NCBI RefSeq assembly: GCF_003441595.1
Contig: NZ_CP031848.1
Span: forward strand, 3,844,001-3,908,000
Direction of reading: 5' to 3'
DNA length: 64,000 bases
Origin: Marinobacter sp. Arc7-DN-1
Lineage (GTDB): Bacteria; Pseudomonadota; Gammaproteobacteria; Pseudomonadales; Oleiphilaceae
Both the position numbers and the translations under genes were made by a program. Shown piece by piece: positions 1-8,785 of the stretch (within the stretch, counting starts at the first letter, position 1; each line of letters opens with the position of its first letter). The notes under the pieces were generated by a model that saw nothing but the letters and a program-made list of their open reading frames with translations, was not told the origin of the DNA and made no database searches.

Positions 1-2
1 TA

Positions 3-494
3 CCCGTGGAGGTTCAGGATATTTCTCTGGACAGATTGATGAAGGCTTACCCTGCAGAGGGCCTTGAGGGCAGTGGTTTGCTCAGTGGCCGTATTCCCAT
101 AGGCTTCAGTAGCGACGGTGTTCAGGTGGCGAAAGGTCGCATTTCAGCGGAGGCGCCGGGCGGTCGGTTGCGGCTGCCCGGCGAGAAACTGCAGGCCATG
201 CTGGGTGGCAACCAGGCCATGGATGTGGTCGTTCAAGCCTTGCAAAACTTTCACTATTCGGTGCTGGACAGCACGATAGACTACGATGAAAGGGGGAAGT
301 TGACGCTGGATCTTCGCCTCGAGGGAAAGAATCCGGAACTCAGGGGTGGGCAGCCGGTTGTACTTAACGTGAACCTTGAGGAAGACATTCCCGCGCTGCT
401 GACCAGCCTGCAGTTGAGTGGCAGGGTAAACGAAGCCGTTACAGAACGGGTCCGGAAGCTGTTGCAAGAGTCCGGCAAGGAGGCAGTGCCATGA
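3..494 (+). CDS. ydbH: YdbH-family AsmA-like protein, C-terminal part
   Basis: The frame is open from the left edge, so this is the last ~163 residues of a larger protein; the GTG at base 6 is only an internal codon. YdbH-type proteins are long AsmA-like proteins that span the periplasm and help move phospholipids to the outer membrane (family knowledge). The visible part is beta-rich with amphipathic strands and no membrane segment, as expected for a C-terminal end. It overlaps the next gene by 4 bases (ATGA), and the order with a YnbE-like lipoprotein and a YdbL-like protein matches the E. coli ydbH-ynbE-ydbL operon, which is the main support for the name. Confidence 0.75.
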   Translation, partial: PVEVQDISLDRLMKAYPAEGLEGSGLLSGRIPIGFSSDGVQVAKGRISAEAPGGRLRLPGEKLQAMLGGNQAMDVVVQALQNFHYSVLDSTIDYDERGKLTLDLRLEGKNPELRGGQPVVLNVNLEEDIPALLTSLQLSGRVNEAVTERVRKLLQESGKEAVP

Positions 495-706
495 AAAAAT
501 CGTTGCGGCCAACAGGGTCGGTTTTGGCAAGAGTACTGATGATATTGACGTTGCCGCTGGCAATGATTGCCTGCACGCCAACGGTGCAGATGGCGGCACC
601 CAAAGAACCGATTACGGTGAACCTGAACGTGAAAATCGAGCACGAAATCTATATAAAAGTAGACAAGGAAGTGGATGACCTGTTCAGCGAAAAAGGGTTG
701 TTCTGA
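491..706 (+). CDS. ynbE: YnbE-like outer-membrane lipoprotein
   Basis: Small 71-residue protein. A basic start (MKKSLRP) is followed by a hydrophobic stretch and a lipobox ending in MIAC at about residue 28, so the mature lipoprotein has only ~44 residues. The mature part contains the YnbE-like run EPITVNLNVKIEHEI. In E. coli YnbE is the outer-membrane partner of YdbH in an intermembrane bridge (family knowledge). Start overlaps the ydbH stop, indicating translational coupling. The short length is normal for the family. Confidence 0.8.
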   Translation: MKKSLRPTGSVLARVLMILTLPLAMIACTPTVQMAAPKEPITVNLNVKIEHEIYIKVDKEVDDLFSEKGLF

Positions 707-735
707 CCGGATCCGGATAGCTTAAGGGGTTGAAG

Positions 736-1080
736 ATGAAACGATTCATACAGATGTGTGCCTTGGTTCTGGCGGTTGGTGTCAGTCTGTCCGTGTTCGC
801 CATGGGGCTGGATGAGGCCAAACAGAAACTGGATACCGTCAAGCAGCAGGGACTGGTTGGAGAAACGCCGACGGGCTACCTGGAGGTGGTTCGTGCCGAA
901 GGCCAGGCCAGGGAGGTGGTTGAGGCGATCAACAGTGCCCGCCGGGATGAGTACAAGCGCATTGCCGAGAAGCACAGTATCCCGGTCACCCAGGTTGAAA
1001 CCGTTGCCGGGAAGAAGGCCATCGATAAAACGCCGGGTGGCCAGTACATTCAGGTTAATGGCAAGTGGGTGAAAAAGTAG
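736..1080 (+). CDS. ydbL: YdbL family protein (DUF1318)
   Basis: About 114 residues with a cleavable signal peptide (MKRFIQMCALVLAVGVSLSV, likely cut after the following FA). The ATG at 736 is preferred to the TTG at 730 because AAGGGG lies about 7 bases upstream. The mature part has the conserved LDEAKQKLDTVKQQGLVGE region and a GYLEVV segment typical of DUF1318 proteins. YdbL is thought to modulate the YdbH-YnbE bridge in the periplasm (family knowledge). It is the last gene of the three-gene operon and converges with rluF. Confidence 0.8.
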   Translation: MKRFIQMCALVLAVGVSLSVFAMGLDEAKQKLDTVKQQGLVGETPTGYLEVVRAEGQAREVVEAINSARRDEYKRIAEKHSIPVTQVETVAGKKAIDKTPGGQYIQVNGKWVKK

Positions 1081-1107
1081 CCTTGCGCTCTGAGTGCCGG
1101 GCCAGAA

Positions 1108-2010
1108 TTACCGTTTAACACTCTTTTGCCGGGGTTTTCCGGCCTTGGGGCGTTTGCCCGACGCAGGCTTACCTTTCGGTCCCGGCCTTTGGGAACCGCC
1201 GGGCCCACCCGGTTTGGCTTTGGGACGATGCTTTGGCTTTGCAGCAGGCTTCTTTTTCGCAGGTTTTCCGGGCTGGGGCGGGGCCTCTGAGGAGGAGTCC
1301 CGGATGGCATCAAACAGTCCGGCCAGTTCTTTCTCCGTCAGATTGCGCCACTGGCCCACAGCCAGCCCCTTCAGGCTGACGTTCATGATCCGGATGCGCT
1401 CCAGCCTGGTTACCTCATAACCGAAGTGCTCGCACATGCGGCGAATCTGGCGGTTGAGGCCCTGAACCAGGGTAATGCGGAATACGAACCGGGATTCACT
1501 GGACACCTGGCACTTTTTTGTGACAGTTCCCAGGATCGGCACCCCGTTGGCCATACCCTCAACGAACTCCCGGGTCACCGGCTTGTCGACCGTAACCAGG
1601 TATTCCTTTTCATGGTTGTTTCCGGCCCGCAGGATCTTGTTGACCAGATCACCATTGCTGGTCATGAAGATCAGCCCCTGGGAGTCCTTGTCCAGCCGCC
1701 CGATCGGAAAGATGCGTTCGCTGTGGCCGACAAACCGCTGAATGTTGTGTTTCTCGGCGCTGTCGGTGGTGCTGACGATGCCCACGGGCTTGTTCAGGGC
1801 AATAAAGACCAGATCCTCTTCGGACCGCGGTTCAATCACCTGGCCATTAACCCTGACCGTATCCCCGGGCAGCACCTGATCCCCTACCGTGGCACGCGTG
1901 CCATTGATGTATACGTTGCCCTGATCAATATAACGATCGGCTTCCCTGCGGGAGCACATGCCGCTTTCGCTGATGTATTTATTGAGACGGGTGGACTTGC
2001 CAGTGGTCAT
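1108..2010 (-). CDS. rluF: 23S rRNA pseudouridine synthase RluF-like
   Basis: A 300-residue RsuA/RluB/E/F-type pseudouridine synthase. An S4 RNA-binding domain occupies roughly residues 7-65 ([20 protein letters not shown]). The catalytic motif [19 protein letters not shown] near residue 102 contains the conserved Asp. The stretch [20 protein letters not shown] is the C-terminal family signature. The last ~60 residues form a Lys/Pro/Gly-rich basic tail that probably aids rRNA contact. RluF modifies U2604 of 23S rRNA; the S4 domain and length favour RluF over RluE, but the exact target is inferred. Single gene, convergent with ydbL. Confidence 0.85.
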   Translation of the reverse strand: MTTGKSTRLNKYISESGMCSRREADRYIDQGNVYINGTRATVGDQVLPGDTVRVNGQVIEPRSEEDLVFIALNKPVGIVSTTDSAEKHNIQRFVGHSERIFPIGRLDKDSQGLIFMTSNGDLVNKILRAGNNHEKEYLVTVDKPVTREFVEGMANGVPILGTVTKKCQVSSESRFVFRITLVQGLNRQIRRMCEHFGYEVTRLERIRIMNVSLKGLAVGQWRNLTEKELAGLFDAIRDSSSEAPPQPGKPAKKKPAAKPKHRPKAKPGGPGGSQRPGPKGKPASGKRPKAGKPRQKSVKR

Positions 2011-2147
2011 CGGTTTTCCGGTTGCCGGTTAGAATGGGAGGCATCATATCAGGCTGGAACACGGGTCGCAGCAGGGGGTGGTTCTTTCAGGGCGTCTCTG
2101 CCATTCTTTGCGGGGCTACCCATAAATCCAACCAATTCAGAGCCGCC

Positions 2148-2543
2148 ATGGAAAAGACACGCATAACCATCGTTGCTGTAACCTGCATTGCCCTGTTCTT
2201 TCTCGCCAACTATCTGTTCCGGTACCTGATCGGATTTACGGGTTTGATTGCCTCCCTGGTGATTGCAGCACTGATTGCGGTCTACATGAGCTTTTCAGTG
2301 GCGCGCACCCTGGAGCGGCTGCCTATGGCCGGGGAGCGTTCACGGGCTCTGTGGCTTTATGGCGGTTTTCTGGGTGCGCTGTTTCTTGCTTTCGGCGCCT
2401 GGATGTTCCTTGATGGAGGAATGGATGCAGTAACCCTCGCCACACTGTTTCTTCACTATCTGCCGTATCCGGCACTCGCCCATGTGCTGATGTCGGATAA
2501 AGCGGTCAGCGTTTTCCTGAAGAAGGAGCGTCCCGGTGACTAA
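2148..2543 (+). CDS. Small integral membrane protein, unknown function
   Basis: 131 residues from the ATG at 2148; an in-frame extension to 2022 is possible but gives a sequence without membrane-protein character. Four hydrophobic segments are visible at about 7-26, 29-47, 64-84 and 92-110, so it is probably a four-helix inner-membrane protein. It begins MEKTRITIVAVTCIALFFLA and ends in a charged tail (KKERPGD). I do not recognise a family. It is divergent from rluF with ~137 bases between, and followed by a methyltransferase gene. Confidence 0.6.
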   Translation: MEKTRITIVAVTCIALFFLANYLFRYLIGFTGLIASLVIAALIAVYMSFSVARTLERLPMAGERSRALWLYGGFLGALFLAFGAWMFLDGGMDAVTLATLFLHYLPYPALAHVLMSDKAVSVFLKKERPGD

Positions 2544-2609
2544 AATGTTATGGTATAACGTTTTAAACTCTGACTGAAGCCCGGCCGCGGCTTGATCCGG
2601 GGTAGTGGC

Positions 2610-3260
2610 ATGAATCTTTGTCCGGTTTGTGAGCAGGGCAGCCTTGTGGAATTCCGGGTGGTGAAGACCCGGCGGTATCTCCGCTGCCCGGTATGCGAGG
2701 CAACGGTGATGGATGAGTCGTGCCGGCTTTCTCCTGATCAGGAGCGGGATATCTACCGACTGCACGATAACGACCCGTCTGATCCGGGCTATCGTAAATT
2801 TCTTTCAAAGCTGGCAGACCCGCTGCTGGAGCGCCTGCCACCGGGCGCCACCGGGCTGGACTTCGGCTGTGGGCCCGGCCCGGCCCTGGCAAGGATGCTG
2901 GAGGCCGAAGGCATGGTTGTCAGCCTCTATGATCCCTGCTTTTACCCCTCGCAAACAGCCTTGTCCCGTACCTATGACTTCATAACCTGTACCGAGGTGG
3001 TGGAGCATCTGTACGAGCCAGCGGAGGTGTTCCGGCAACTCGATCAATTGCTCAAACCGGGTGGCTGGCTGGGGGTGATGACCTGTTTCCAGACCGACGA
3101 CGACCGGTTCGACAACTGGCATTATCGCCGCGACCCCACCCATGTTGTGTTCTACCGTGAGTCCACCCTGGCATTGCTGGCTGAAAAATTTGGCTGGGTT
3201 ATGGAGATCCCGAGAAAGGACGTGGTGCTTTTCAGGAGGGGCAGCCAGACGGGACACTAG
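2610..3260 (+). CDS. Class I SAM-dependent methyltransferase with N-terminal zinc ribbon
   Basis: 216 residues starting MNLCPVCEQG; the TTG further upstream gives a poor extension. Two CPVC pairs at about residues 4-7 and 26-29 form a Cys4 zinc-ribbon-like knuckle. A methyltransferase fold follows: motif I is GLDFGCGPGPAL near residue 85, then a TCTEVVEHLYEP acidic loop and LKPGGWLGVMT. The HYRRDPTHVVFYRE stretch is typical of methyltransferases resembling UbiG/BioC-type small-molecule enzymes. Substrate unknown. The stop overlaps the end of the convergent C39-like gene by 4 bases. Confidence 0.75.
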   Translation: MNLCPVCEQGSLVEFRVVKTRRYLRCPVCEATVMDESCRLSPDQERDIYRLHDNDPSDPGYRKFLSKLADPLLERLPPGATGLDFGCGPGPALARMLEAEGMVVSLYDPCFYPSQTALSRTYDFITCTEVVEHLYEPAEVFRQLDQLLKPGGWLGVMTCFQTDDDRFDNWHYRRDPTHVVFYRESTLALLAEKFGWVMEIPRKDVVLFRRGSQTGH

Positions 3261-4264
3261 GGCGCTTCCCGGGGACACTCCGGTAATGTCGGGCAGTCTT
3301 TCGGTGCCGTTACCGGGTTTGATCGGAGCAATATTGAATTGCCAAAGCGTTCCGGTGCCAGGGCAGCGGCGCAGCGGGCGGCCTTGGTGGCGGTTACCGG
3401 GCAACTTGTCTCTTCCAGGGCAAAGGCGAGGTTGTTCCAGCCTCCGGCGAACTCCGGGAAACGGTTAACCGTGCGGAGGAAATGCCCTGCCGCCTCGGTA
3501 TGCCTGCCCATCTGCCAGGCCAGATTGCCTCTGGCCATGATGGCGGCTGGTTGGTCAGGCCAGGTGGTTTCCGCAGTCTTGTACGCAATCGCCGCGGCAG
3601 TGGTTCGCCCGGTTGTCTCCAGATCGTGGGCTGACTGGAGAAACCGCAGTGGTTTCGCGGTTGCCGGAACCTGATCGGGAGGCAGAATCACCACAGACCA
3701 GTTGTCGGCCCGCCCCCAGGTGTTGGTAAACACTTCCAGGGCCACGCGCTGGCGTTCGCGGGTATCGGTATGAAGAATCAGATCCCTTCGCTCCGCGTCG
3801 TAACCGATCACAACCGCGAAGTGCCACTGGGGCCACCAGTCAAATCTCAGATTCTGCATAACCAGCACCGGGTTACCCGCCGCCAGTTCTGCCAGCATGC
3901 TCTCAAGCTCGCCGTCCAGCGGATAGACCAGCATCCCGTGGGACCGAGCACCGGCGACCATCTCAACCTGCAGGGAACCTTCCCGGCCGGGGATGTAAAC
4001 CAGTTCTTTGAGAACTTCCGGATCGGTCGTAAGACCCTGGCTGTTCAGCGTCATGGCCAGTGAGGCCGGACCGCATTGGTACTTTTCCTGAGGAAAAAAC
4101 GGGACATCCTCCAGAATCACCTGATCTGGCAGAGAAGGGCGGTCTGTTCCAGTGTCCGGGCCCGGCCATTTCGGGGCGCTGGCGCAACCGGCCAGGAGGC
4201 CGACCAGTAAAAACAGGGTCAGCCTGACTGACGCGGCCCTCTCCCGTTGCAAAATGACTGCCAC
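3257..4264 (-). CDS. PA2778-type lipoprotein with C39-like cysteine peptidase domain and TPRs
   Basis: 335 residues. N-terminal signal with lipobox LLAGC at about residue 27, so membrane-anchored and probably periplasmic. Residues ~45-190 resemble a C39-like papain fold: the nucleophile motif is EKYQCGPASLAM and the catalytic His lies in WPQWHFAVVIGYD, with a following acidic segment. Residues ~215-320 are helical TPR-like repeats (AIAYKTAETTWPDQPAAIMA). It is 9 bases downstream of a small TM protein on the same strand; the pair corresponds to P. aeruginosa PA2778/PA2779 (from memory). Function unknown; processing of the small partner is an attractive inference. Confidence 0.8.
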   Translation of the reverse strand: MAVILQRERAASVRLTLFLLVGLLAGCASAPKWPGPDTGTDRPSLPDQVILEDVPFFPQEKYQCGPASLAMTLNSQGLTTDPEVLKELVYIPGREGSLQVEMVAGARSHGMLVYPLDGELESMLAELAAGNPVLVMQNLRFDWWPQWHFAVVIGYDAERRDLILHTDTRERQRVALEVFTNTWGRADNWSVVILPPDQVPATAKPLRFLQSAHDLETTGRTTAAAIAYKTAETTWPDQPAAIMARGNLAWQMGRHTEAAGHFLRTVNRFPEFAGGWNNLAFALEETSCPVTATKAARCAAALAPERFGNSILLRSNPVTAPKDCPTLPECPREAP

Positions 4265-4273
4265 GGACCGACG

Positions 4274-4675
4274 CTATCGGATGCAGTTCACGAATGGGAA
4301 GATGTTAGTGGCGCACAACATATCGGTGATAATGAAGACCAGCAGAAACAGCACAATAATGCCAACCACACCCTGACCCGCAGGGGCTTCGGCAAGCTGA
4401 CGTTCAAAATCCGCCAGTTCCGCCGGCGTGAGGTTCTGAATACGTTCCTTGACCTGGTCCTGGCTTACGCCCAGATCTGCCAGTTTGTCCTGGACTTCCT
4501 GATTCTCAAGCATATCGATCAGCTGTTGTCTGTCCAGCTGGACCTGTTGTTCGCCAATCATCTCGCCGGTTCCTACCATCCCGGCGGATGCGGTGGCCGA
4601 CCAGACAGAGCCAAGGGCCATCATCATGGCCATGAAAAAAGAAACATACCTCAGATGCTTGCGAATTCCTGACAT
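4274..4675 (-). CDS. PA2779-type small secreted and membrane protein
   Basis: 133 residues. An N-terminal signal (YVSFFMAMMMALGSVWSATA) is followed by a helical acidic region with DRQQLIDMLENQEVQDKLAD and NLTPAELADFERQ. A strongly hydrophobic C-terminal helix follows (GVVGIIVLFLLVFIITDMLC), then a short CIR end. This is the PA2779-like family that occurs beside C39-like lipoproteins. The upstream region has an A/G-rich RBS (ggagtgaacc). Co-transcribed with the C39-like gene. Two-gene systems of this shape resemble a precursor plus its processing peptidase, but that is speculation. Confidence 0.8.
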   Translation of the reverse strand: MSGIRKHLRYVSFFMAMMMALGSVWSATASAGMVGTGEMIGEQQVQLDRQQLIDMLENQEVQDKLADLGVSQDQVKERIQNLTPAELADFERQLAEAPAGQGVVGIIVLFLLVFIITDMLCATNIFPFVNCIR

Positions 4676-4765
4676 GGTTCACTCCTGTTTGTTGGCTACT
4701 TCAAGTTTCCGTTCAGGCCAATGCAGTATAGCTGACCGGGTGAGCATGGGGCTTGTCCCTCATGT

Positions 4766-6211
4766 TCAGAAGGTCGACAGGCCGGTCGCTTCCATAATCC
4801 GGTAACGCCAGTAGCGCAGCGTTGATTCGTCGGCCCAGCGCTCATAAGGCAGGCTCATAACCGGCTCGTCGCCGGGGCCTTTGTGCCATTGCTGGTCGAA
4901 GAACGCTCTTGCTTTCATTGCAACCGAAGACTGGGTCGCAACCGAGATCCACAGGTCGGTTTCCAGGTTCAGGTCATCCAGATTGCGGCGGGTAAAATTG
5001 GCGGACCCCAGCAATATCCCGGTTGTCCCACTCTCCTTCGCCAACATCAACAGCTTACTGTGGCATTGCTCACCCCGGGTATTACACCAACGTACAGGAA
5101 TACCTGCCCGGACCAGTTCCATGGCCACCTGCCGGTTGGGAATACCACTTTTCTGAAGACCAAAGGCCTCGTTGTTGGCATCAAGCAAAATCCGAAGCTG
5201 TGCGCCACGTTCCGAGGCCCTGATCAGCGCCCCGACAATCCGCCGGTGTGACAGGTAGAACATCGCCAGATCCAGCTGGTCTCCGTCCGCGGCCCCGCGA
5301 ATCATTTCCAAAGCCTGGTCGAGTATGGCCGATTCGGTCAGTACCGCCACTTTGTCCTTTTTACCTTCTCCGGATTCAGGCGCTTCTTCAACCCGGCTGA
5401 TCCAGTCATCAAGGGATTCTGTGTCGGCACCAGACATGGCCAGCACTGCCCGTTCACTTCGCAACACATCGGCCACGGCGGGCCCTTTGAAGCTCAGCCC
5501 GACGTTGCTGTGGCGGCTGCTGCCGTCATGCGGGTTGGCTGAGGTCACGAGAGCTCTCAGGGAGCCGGCCTCATCGGCCACCACAAGTTTGCGGTGATTG
5601 GCCTTGAAGTTCAGCAGCGAAAGGTAGCTTCGAACCGTGACTGGCTTGTTGCCCAGGGCATTGTCCAGCCAGGCCCCTTTCGGATTGTTACCGAACCACT
5701 GGCAACAAAGCCGCCAGACTGAAGACCAGGTGGGGTTGCTGTCCCTGAGGGGACGAAGCGCTGTTTCAACAACGGGAATGTCGGCCTTACGCAAGGCTTC
5801 AAACCAGGGTGACGTTGTCCCGCCATACATGGTGTTCAGTGGATCGGAAATAACGATCACAGACAGCCCCGGTTTTTCCGACTTCCGGGCCAGCAGGGCT
5901 TCGGTCAGCTGCTGTGCCAGGGGCCGGTGAACGACACCTTCCGGTTTGGTGCTGTTGAACAGGAACATGTCGACAAGAATGAACTCTTCGGCCTGCCCGA
6001 TCAGCCGGAACACGTCGTTGAAGATTTCGTGGTCTTTCTCTTCGTGACCGTCCGTGTAGTGACGGGTGACATCGGTCAGCAGGACAGGATCTTCCAGCGG
6101 CAGGGCTTCACCCCGATAACTGATGCCCTGAGGCAAGGGTTTGTGGGTGTGGTAGAGCCCGATTCCAGTCAGCGCGAGCAGTAACAGGGGTAAAAGCAGC
6201 TTCAGTGTCAT
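4766..6211 (-). CDS. Phospholipase D-like domain protein with signal anchor
   Basis: 481 residues from the ATG at 6211; the longer frame to 6325 adds residues unlike a protein start. N-terminal hydrophobic segment (MTLKLLLPLLLLALTGIGLY) suggests export or a membrane anchor. Two PLD half-sites are visible: NHRKLVVADEAG with a following SANPHDGSS near residue 235, and HSKLLMLAKESG with LLGSANFTRRNLDDLNLE near residue 405. Together they form one HKD active site. PLD enzymes cleave or transfer phosphodiester bonds, as in cardiolipin synthases, but this lacks their two N-terminal helices. Substrate unknown. Confidence 0.8.
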   Translation of the reverse strand: MTLKLLLPLLLLALTGIGLYHTHKPLPQGISYRGEALPLEDPVLLTDVTRHYTDGHEEKDHEIFNDVFRLIGQAEEFILVDMFLFNSTKPEGVVHRPLAQQLTEALLARKSEKPGLSVIVISDPLNTMYGGTTSPWFEALRKADIPVVETALRPLRDSNPTWSSVWRLCCQWFGNNPKGAWLDNALGNKPVTVRSYLSLLNFKANHRKLVVADEAGSLRALVTSANPHDGSSRHSNVGLSFKGPAVADVLRSERAVLAMSGADTESLDDWISRVEEAPESGEGKKDKVAVLTESAILDQALEMIRGAADGDQLDLAMFYLSHRRIVGALIRASERGAQLRILLDANNEAFGLQKSGIPNRQVAMELVRAGIPVRWCNTRGEQCHSKLLMLAKESGTTGILLGSANFTRRNLDDLNLETDLWISVATQSSVAMKARAFFDQQWHKGPGDEPVMSLPYERWADESTLRYWRYRIMEATGLSTF

Positions 6212-6391
6212 ACCGGTAATTCCATCATCCTTGAGTGAAAAGACGAAATTACCATACGTGACCTTCCTCTCAGGTAAACAAACACTTACAAAAAACACCC
6301 CTGTCGTTGTATCGCCCGACACCAACGCTTTCTAAACTAGGCAGATCAATCATTTATAACAAAGTTGCCTGTGAACGCCATCATTTCATTC

Positions 6392-8020
6392 ATGCCGCGC
6401 CTGTTCAGTCTGCGGGCCGTTGTTCTTTTGGCTGCCGTGGTGTTTGCCCTGGCCGGAGACCAGCTGGCGCTTGTTGGCTGGGCCGATAGGGTGCTGTTCA
6501 GTATTCTCGGAGTGCCAGAGGGTGCCAACCCCACCACCATTGTGCCACAGGACAGTCTTCACAAAGCGCTGGCTGACCGGGGGCTGGTGGAGCCTCTGTG
6601 GGCGGATGGTACGGTTACTGCCGGGCTGGCCGTTACGGCACTCTTTCTGACGCTTGCTGTCCCGGTGATGGGCGCCGCCGTTTCCCTGCCTGTCACTCTT
6701 CTGCTTGGCGGTTCCCTGGTGGTTTTACAGGCGGCGCTGATGTTTTATCGCAATGCCTGGGTGCCCCTGGGGGAAGTACTGACCTTGCTGGTGGTCGGTT
6801 TTGTGGTGATGCTGTTCTGGCTTCAGCCCCACAATCGCATCCGCGCACTGACAGACAGCGTTCGCGAAGCCCGCCTCCGGTTGGCCGGACTGCTCCTGCA
6901 GCAGGGCCACACCGACGATGCCCTTGAGGCACTCAATCACTGCCCGCCCTGCGAGGGGGCTCTGGAGCTGCGTTACGACATCGCCATCCACCAGGAACGC
7001 AAGCGCCAGTATGAGAAAGCTGTAAACACTTACCGCAGCATCCGGGAGCGCAGGAAGAATTTCCGGGATACCGCCGCTCGCCTGGCGGCACTGGAGAAAT
7101 TGTCGCCGGATGCCTCAGTGGTGCAAACCGGCAGCTTCGACAACAACCGCACCCTGTTGATGCCGGAACCCACGGTGAGTCGGCCGACCCTGGGGCGCTA
7201 TGAAATCGAGCGAGAGATCGGCCGGGGTGCCATGGGCGTGGTCTATCTCGGCAAGGATCCGAAAATTGCCCGCACCGTTGCCATCAAGACCCTGAGCTAT
7301 CAGGCGTTTGATGATGCCCTGCTTCAGGATCTGAAGGAACGTTTCTTCCGGGAAGCCGAAGCGGCGGGTCGTCTGAGTCACCCGGCCATCGTAACGGTGT
7401 ATGATGTTGGGGAGGAGGCAGACCTTGCCTATATTGCCATGGATTACGCCAGGGGCCGGCCGCTCAGTGAATTCGGCAAGCCCGGGAGGTTGCTGCCGTT
7501 GCCCCGGGTACTGGATATTATTGCCCGGGTTGCTGATGCCCTGGCCTATGCCCATAGCCAGAAAATTGTCCATCGGGACGTCAAGCCGGGGAACATCATT
7601 TTCAACCCGGATACCGGCGACATAAAGATTACCGACTTTGGCATCGCCAAAATTTCCGACGACTCGCGGACCCGCACCGGCGCCGTTATGGGTAGCCCGC
7701 TCTACATGTCCCCGGAGCAGCTCAAGGGCCAGAAGGTAACTGGCGCTTCTGATATCTACAGTCTGGGGGTCACACTGTACAAACTGGTGAGCGGTGAAAC
7801 GCCGTATCAGGGCGATACCCTGGCCAACCTGACTTACCAGATCCTCAACAAACGCCCGCGCAGCGTCCGGGAGTTCAATGCCGGGTTGCCCAATGGGGTG
7901 GTTCGGTTGATCAACAAGGCCATCCAGCGCGAGCCGGATAAACGCTTTGCCAGCGCCGCCACCATGGCCGAGGCCGTGCGGCGCCTGGCAGTGCGGGAAG
8001 CGGGCCAGGAGGTGTCCTGA
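6392..8020 (+). CDS. Membrane serine/threonine protein kinase (CHASE2-type N terminus)
   Basis: About 542 residues from the ATG at 6392; GTG 6371 or TTG 6365 are possible earlier starts and no RBS is decisive. The N terminus has one helix, a short periplasmic part, then three hydrophobic helices (to ~residue 145), resembling the end of a CHASE2 receptor. A TPR-like helical region follows (DALEALNHCPP, EKAVNTYRSIRERR). The kinase domain runs from ~267 to ~525, with EIGRGAMGVVYLG, VAIKTL, HRDVKPGNIIF, DFGIAK and SPLYMSPEQLKG, so all catalytic residues are present. It overlaps the phosphatase gene by one base (TGATG). Confidence 0.9.
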   Translation: MPRLFSLRAVVLLAAVVFALAGDQLALVGWADRVLFSILGVPEGANPTTIVPQDSLHKALADRGLVEPLWADGTVTAGLAVTALFLTLAVPVMGAAVSLPVTLLLGGSLVVLQAALMFYRNAWVPLGEVLTLLVVGFVVMLFWLQPHNRIRALTDSVREARLRLAGLLLQQGHTDDALEALNHCPPCEGALELRYDIAIHQERKRQYEKAVNTYRSIRERRKNFRDTAARLAALEKLSPDASVVQTGSFDNNRTLLMPEPTVSRPTLGRYEIEREIGRGAMGVVYLGKDPKIARTVAIKTLSYQAFDDALLQDLKERFFREAEAAGRLSHPAIVTVYDVGEEADLAYIAMDYARGRPLSEFGKPGRLLPLPRVLDIIARVADALAYAHSQKIVHRDVKPGNIIFNPDTGDIKITDFGIAKISDDSRTRTGAVMGSPLYMSPEQLKGQKVTGASDIYSLGVTLYKLVSGETPYQGDTLANLTYQILNKRPRSVREFNAGLPNGVVRLINKAIQREPDKRFASAATMAEAVRRLAVREAGQEVS

Positions 8021-8775
8021 TGAGGTATCGCATTGCAGGCCAGAGTCACCGGGGTGCAGTCAGGGAATCGAACCAGGATGTGGTGGACTGGCGGGTAAAC
8101 GATGCCGGTGATCAGGCGCTGCTGGTGGTTGCCGACGGTATGGGCGGCTACCAGGGCGGCGAGATTGCCAGTCGTCTCGCGGTTGACGCTGTTGTGGAAG
8201 CCCTTGAGCCGGAAATCTCCGGGCCGTCATCCGGCAAAACCGGCAGCTCAGTCAGGGAAAGCCTGGAGCGTGCTTTCGCACTGGCCAATGAACGGATACT
8301 GAGCCAGCGTTCCGAAGATCCGAGGCTCGATAAAATGGGCACAACCCTGGTGGTGGCCTGGGCAATCGACAACGAGGCACACATTGCCCACATGGGCGAT
8401 TCCCGGTGTTACTGCCTGCGCGGCGGCCAGGCGGTCTGCCTGACCCGGGACGATACCGTGGTCCAGAACATGCTGGAAGATGGCAGCATTACCGAGGCCG
8501 ACGTTCCCAATGTACCTTTTAGAAATGTACTTACCCGTGCGGTGGGTGCAGTTGAGCAGGTGCAGCCCAGTTACCGGGTTGAGTCCTTGGAAAAAGGTGA
8601 TGTGCTGTTGCTGTGTTCCGACGGGTTGCCCCATTCTGTCCCGGAAGCACAGTGGCTTGAGATTTTGAGGGACAGTGACGGCATGGAGCGCAGGGTTCAG
8701 GCTCTTGTTGAAGCCGGCCTGGCAAACGAGGCCGGCGATAACGTGTCTGTGGTATTACTGACGTTGGAGTATTGA
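8020..8775 (+). CDS. PP2C-family protein phosphatase
   Basis: 251 residues, a single soluble PPM/PP2C domain. Metal-binding and catalytic motifs are present: RGAVRESNQD near residue 12, VVADGMGGYQGGEIAS near 37, MGTTLVVAW near 107, HMGDSRCYCLRG near 124, LLLCSDGLPHSV near 192 and NEAGDNVSVVLL near the end. It should remove phosphate from Ser/Thr in targets of the adjacent kinase. Start codon overlaps the kinase stop, and the FHA gene begins 10 bases after its stop, so the three form one operon. Confidence 0.93.
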   Translation: MRYRIAGQSHRGAVRESNQDVVDWRVNDAGDQALLVVADGMGGYQGGEIASRLAVDAVVEALEPEISGPSSGKTGSSVRESLERAFALANERILSQRSEDPRLDKMGTTLVVAWAIDNEAHIAHMGDSRCYCLRGGQAVCLTRDDTVVQNMLEDGSITEADVPNVPFRNVLTRAVGAVEQVQPSYRVESLEKGDVLLLCSDGLPHSVPEAQWLEILRDSDGMERRVQALVEAGLANEAGDNVSVVLLTLEY

Positions 8776-8785
8776 GGAAACTGAC

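Noticed and set aside
4766..6325. 519-residue version of the PLD-like protein
   Set aside because: The first 38 residues precede a clear signal-type start at 6211 and look non-coding.
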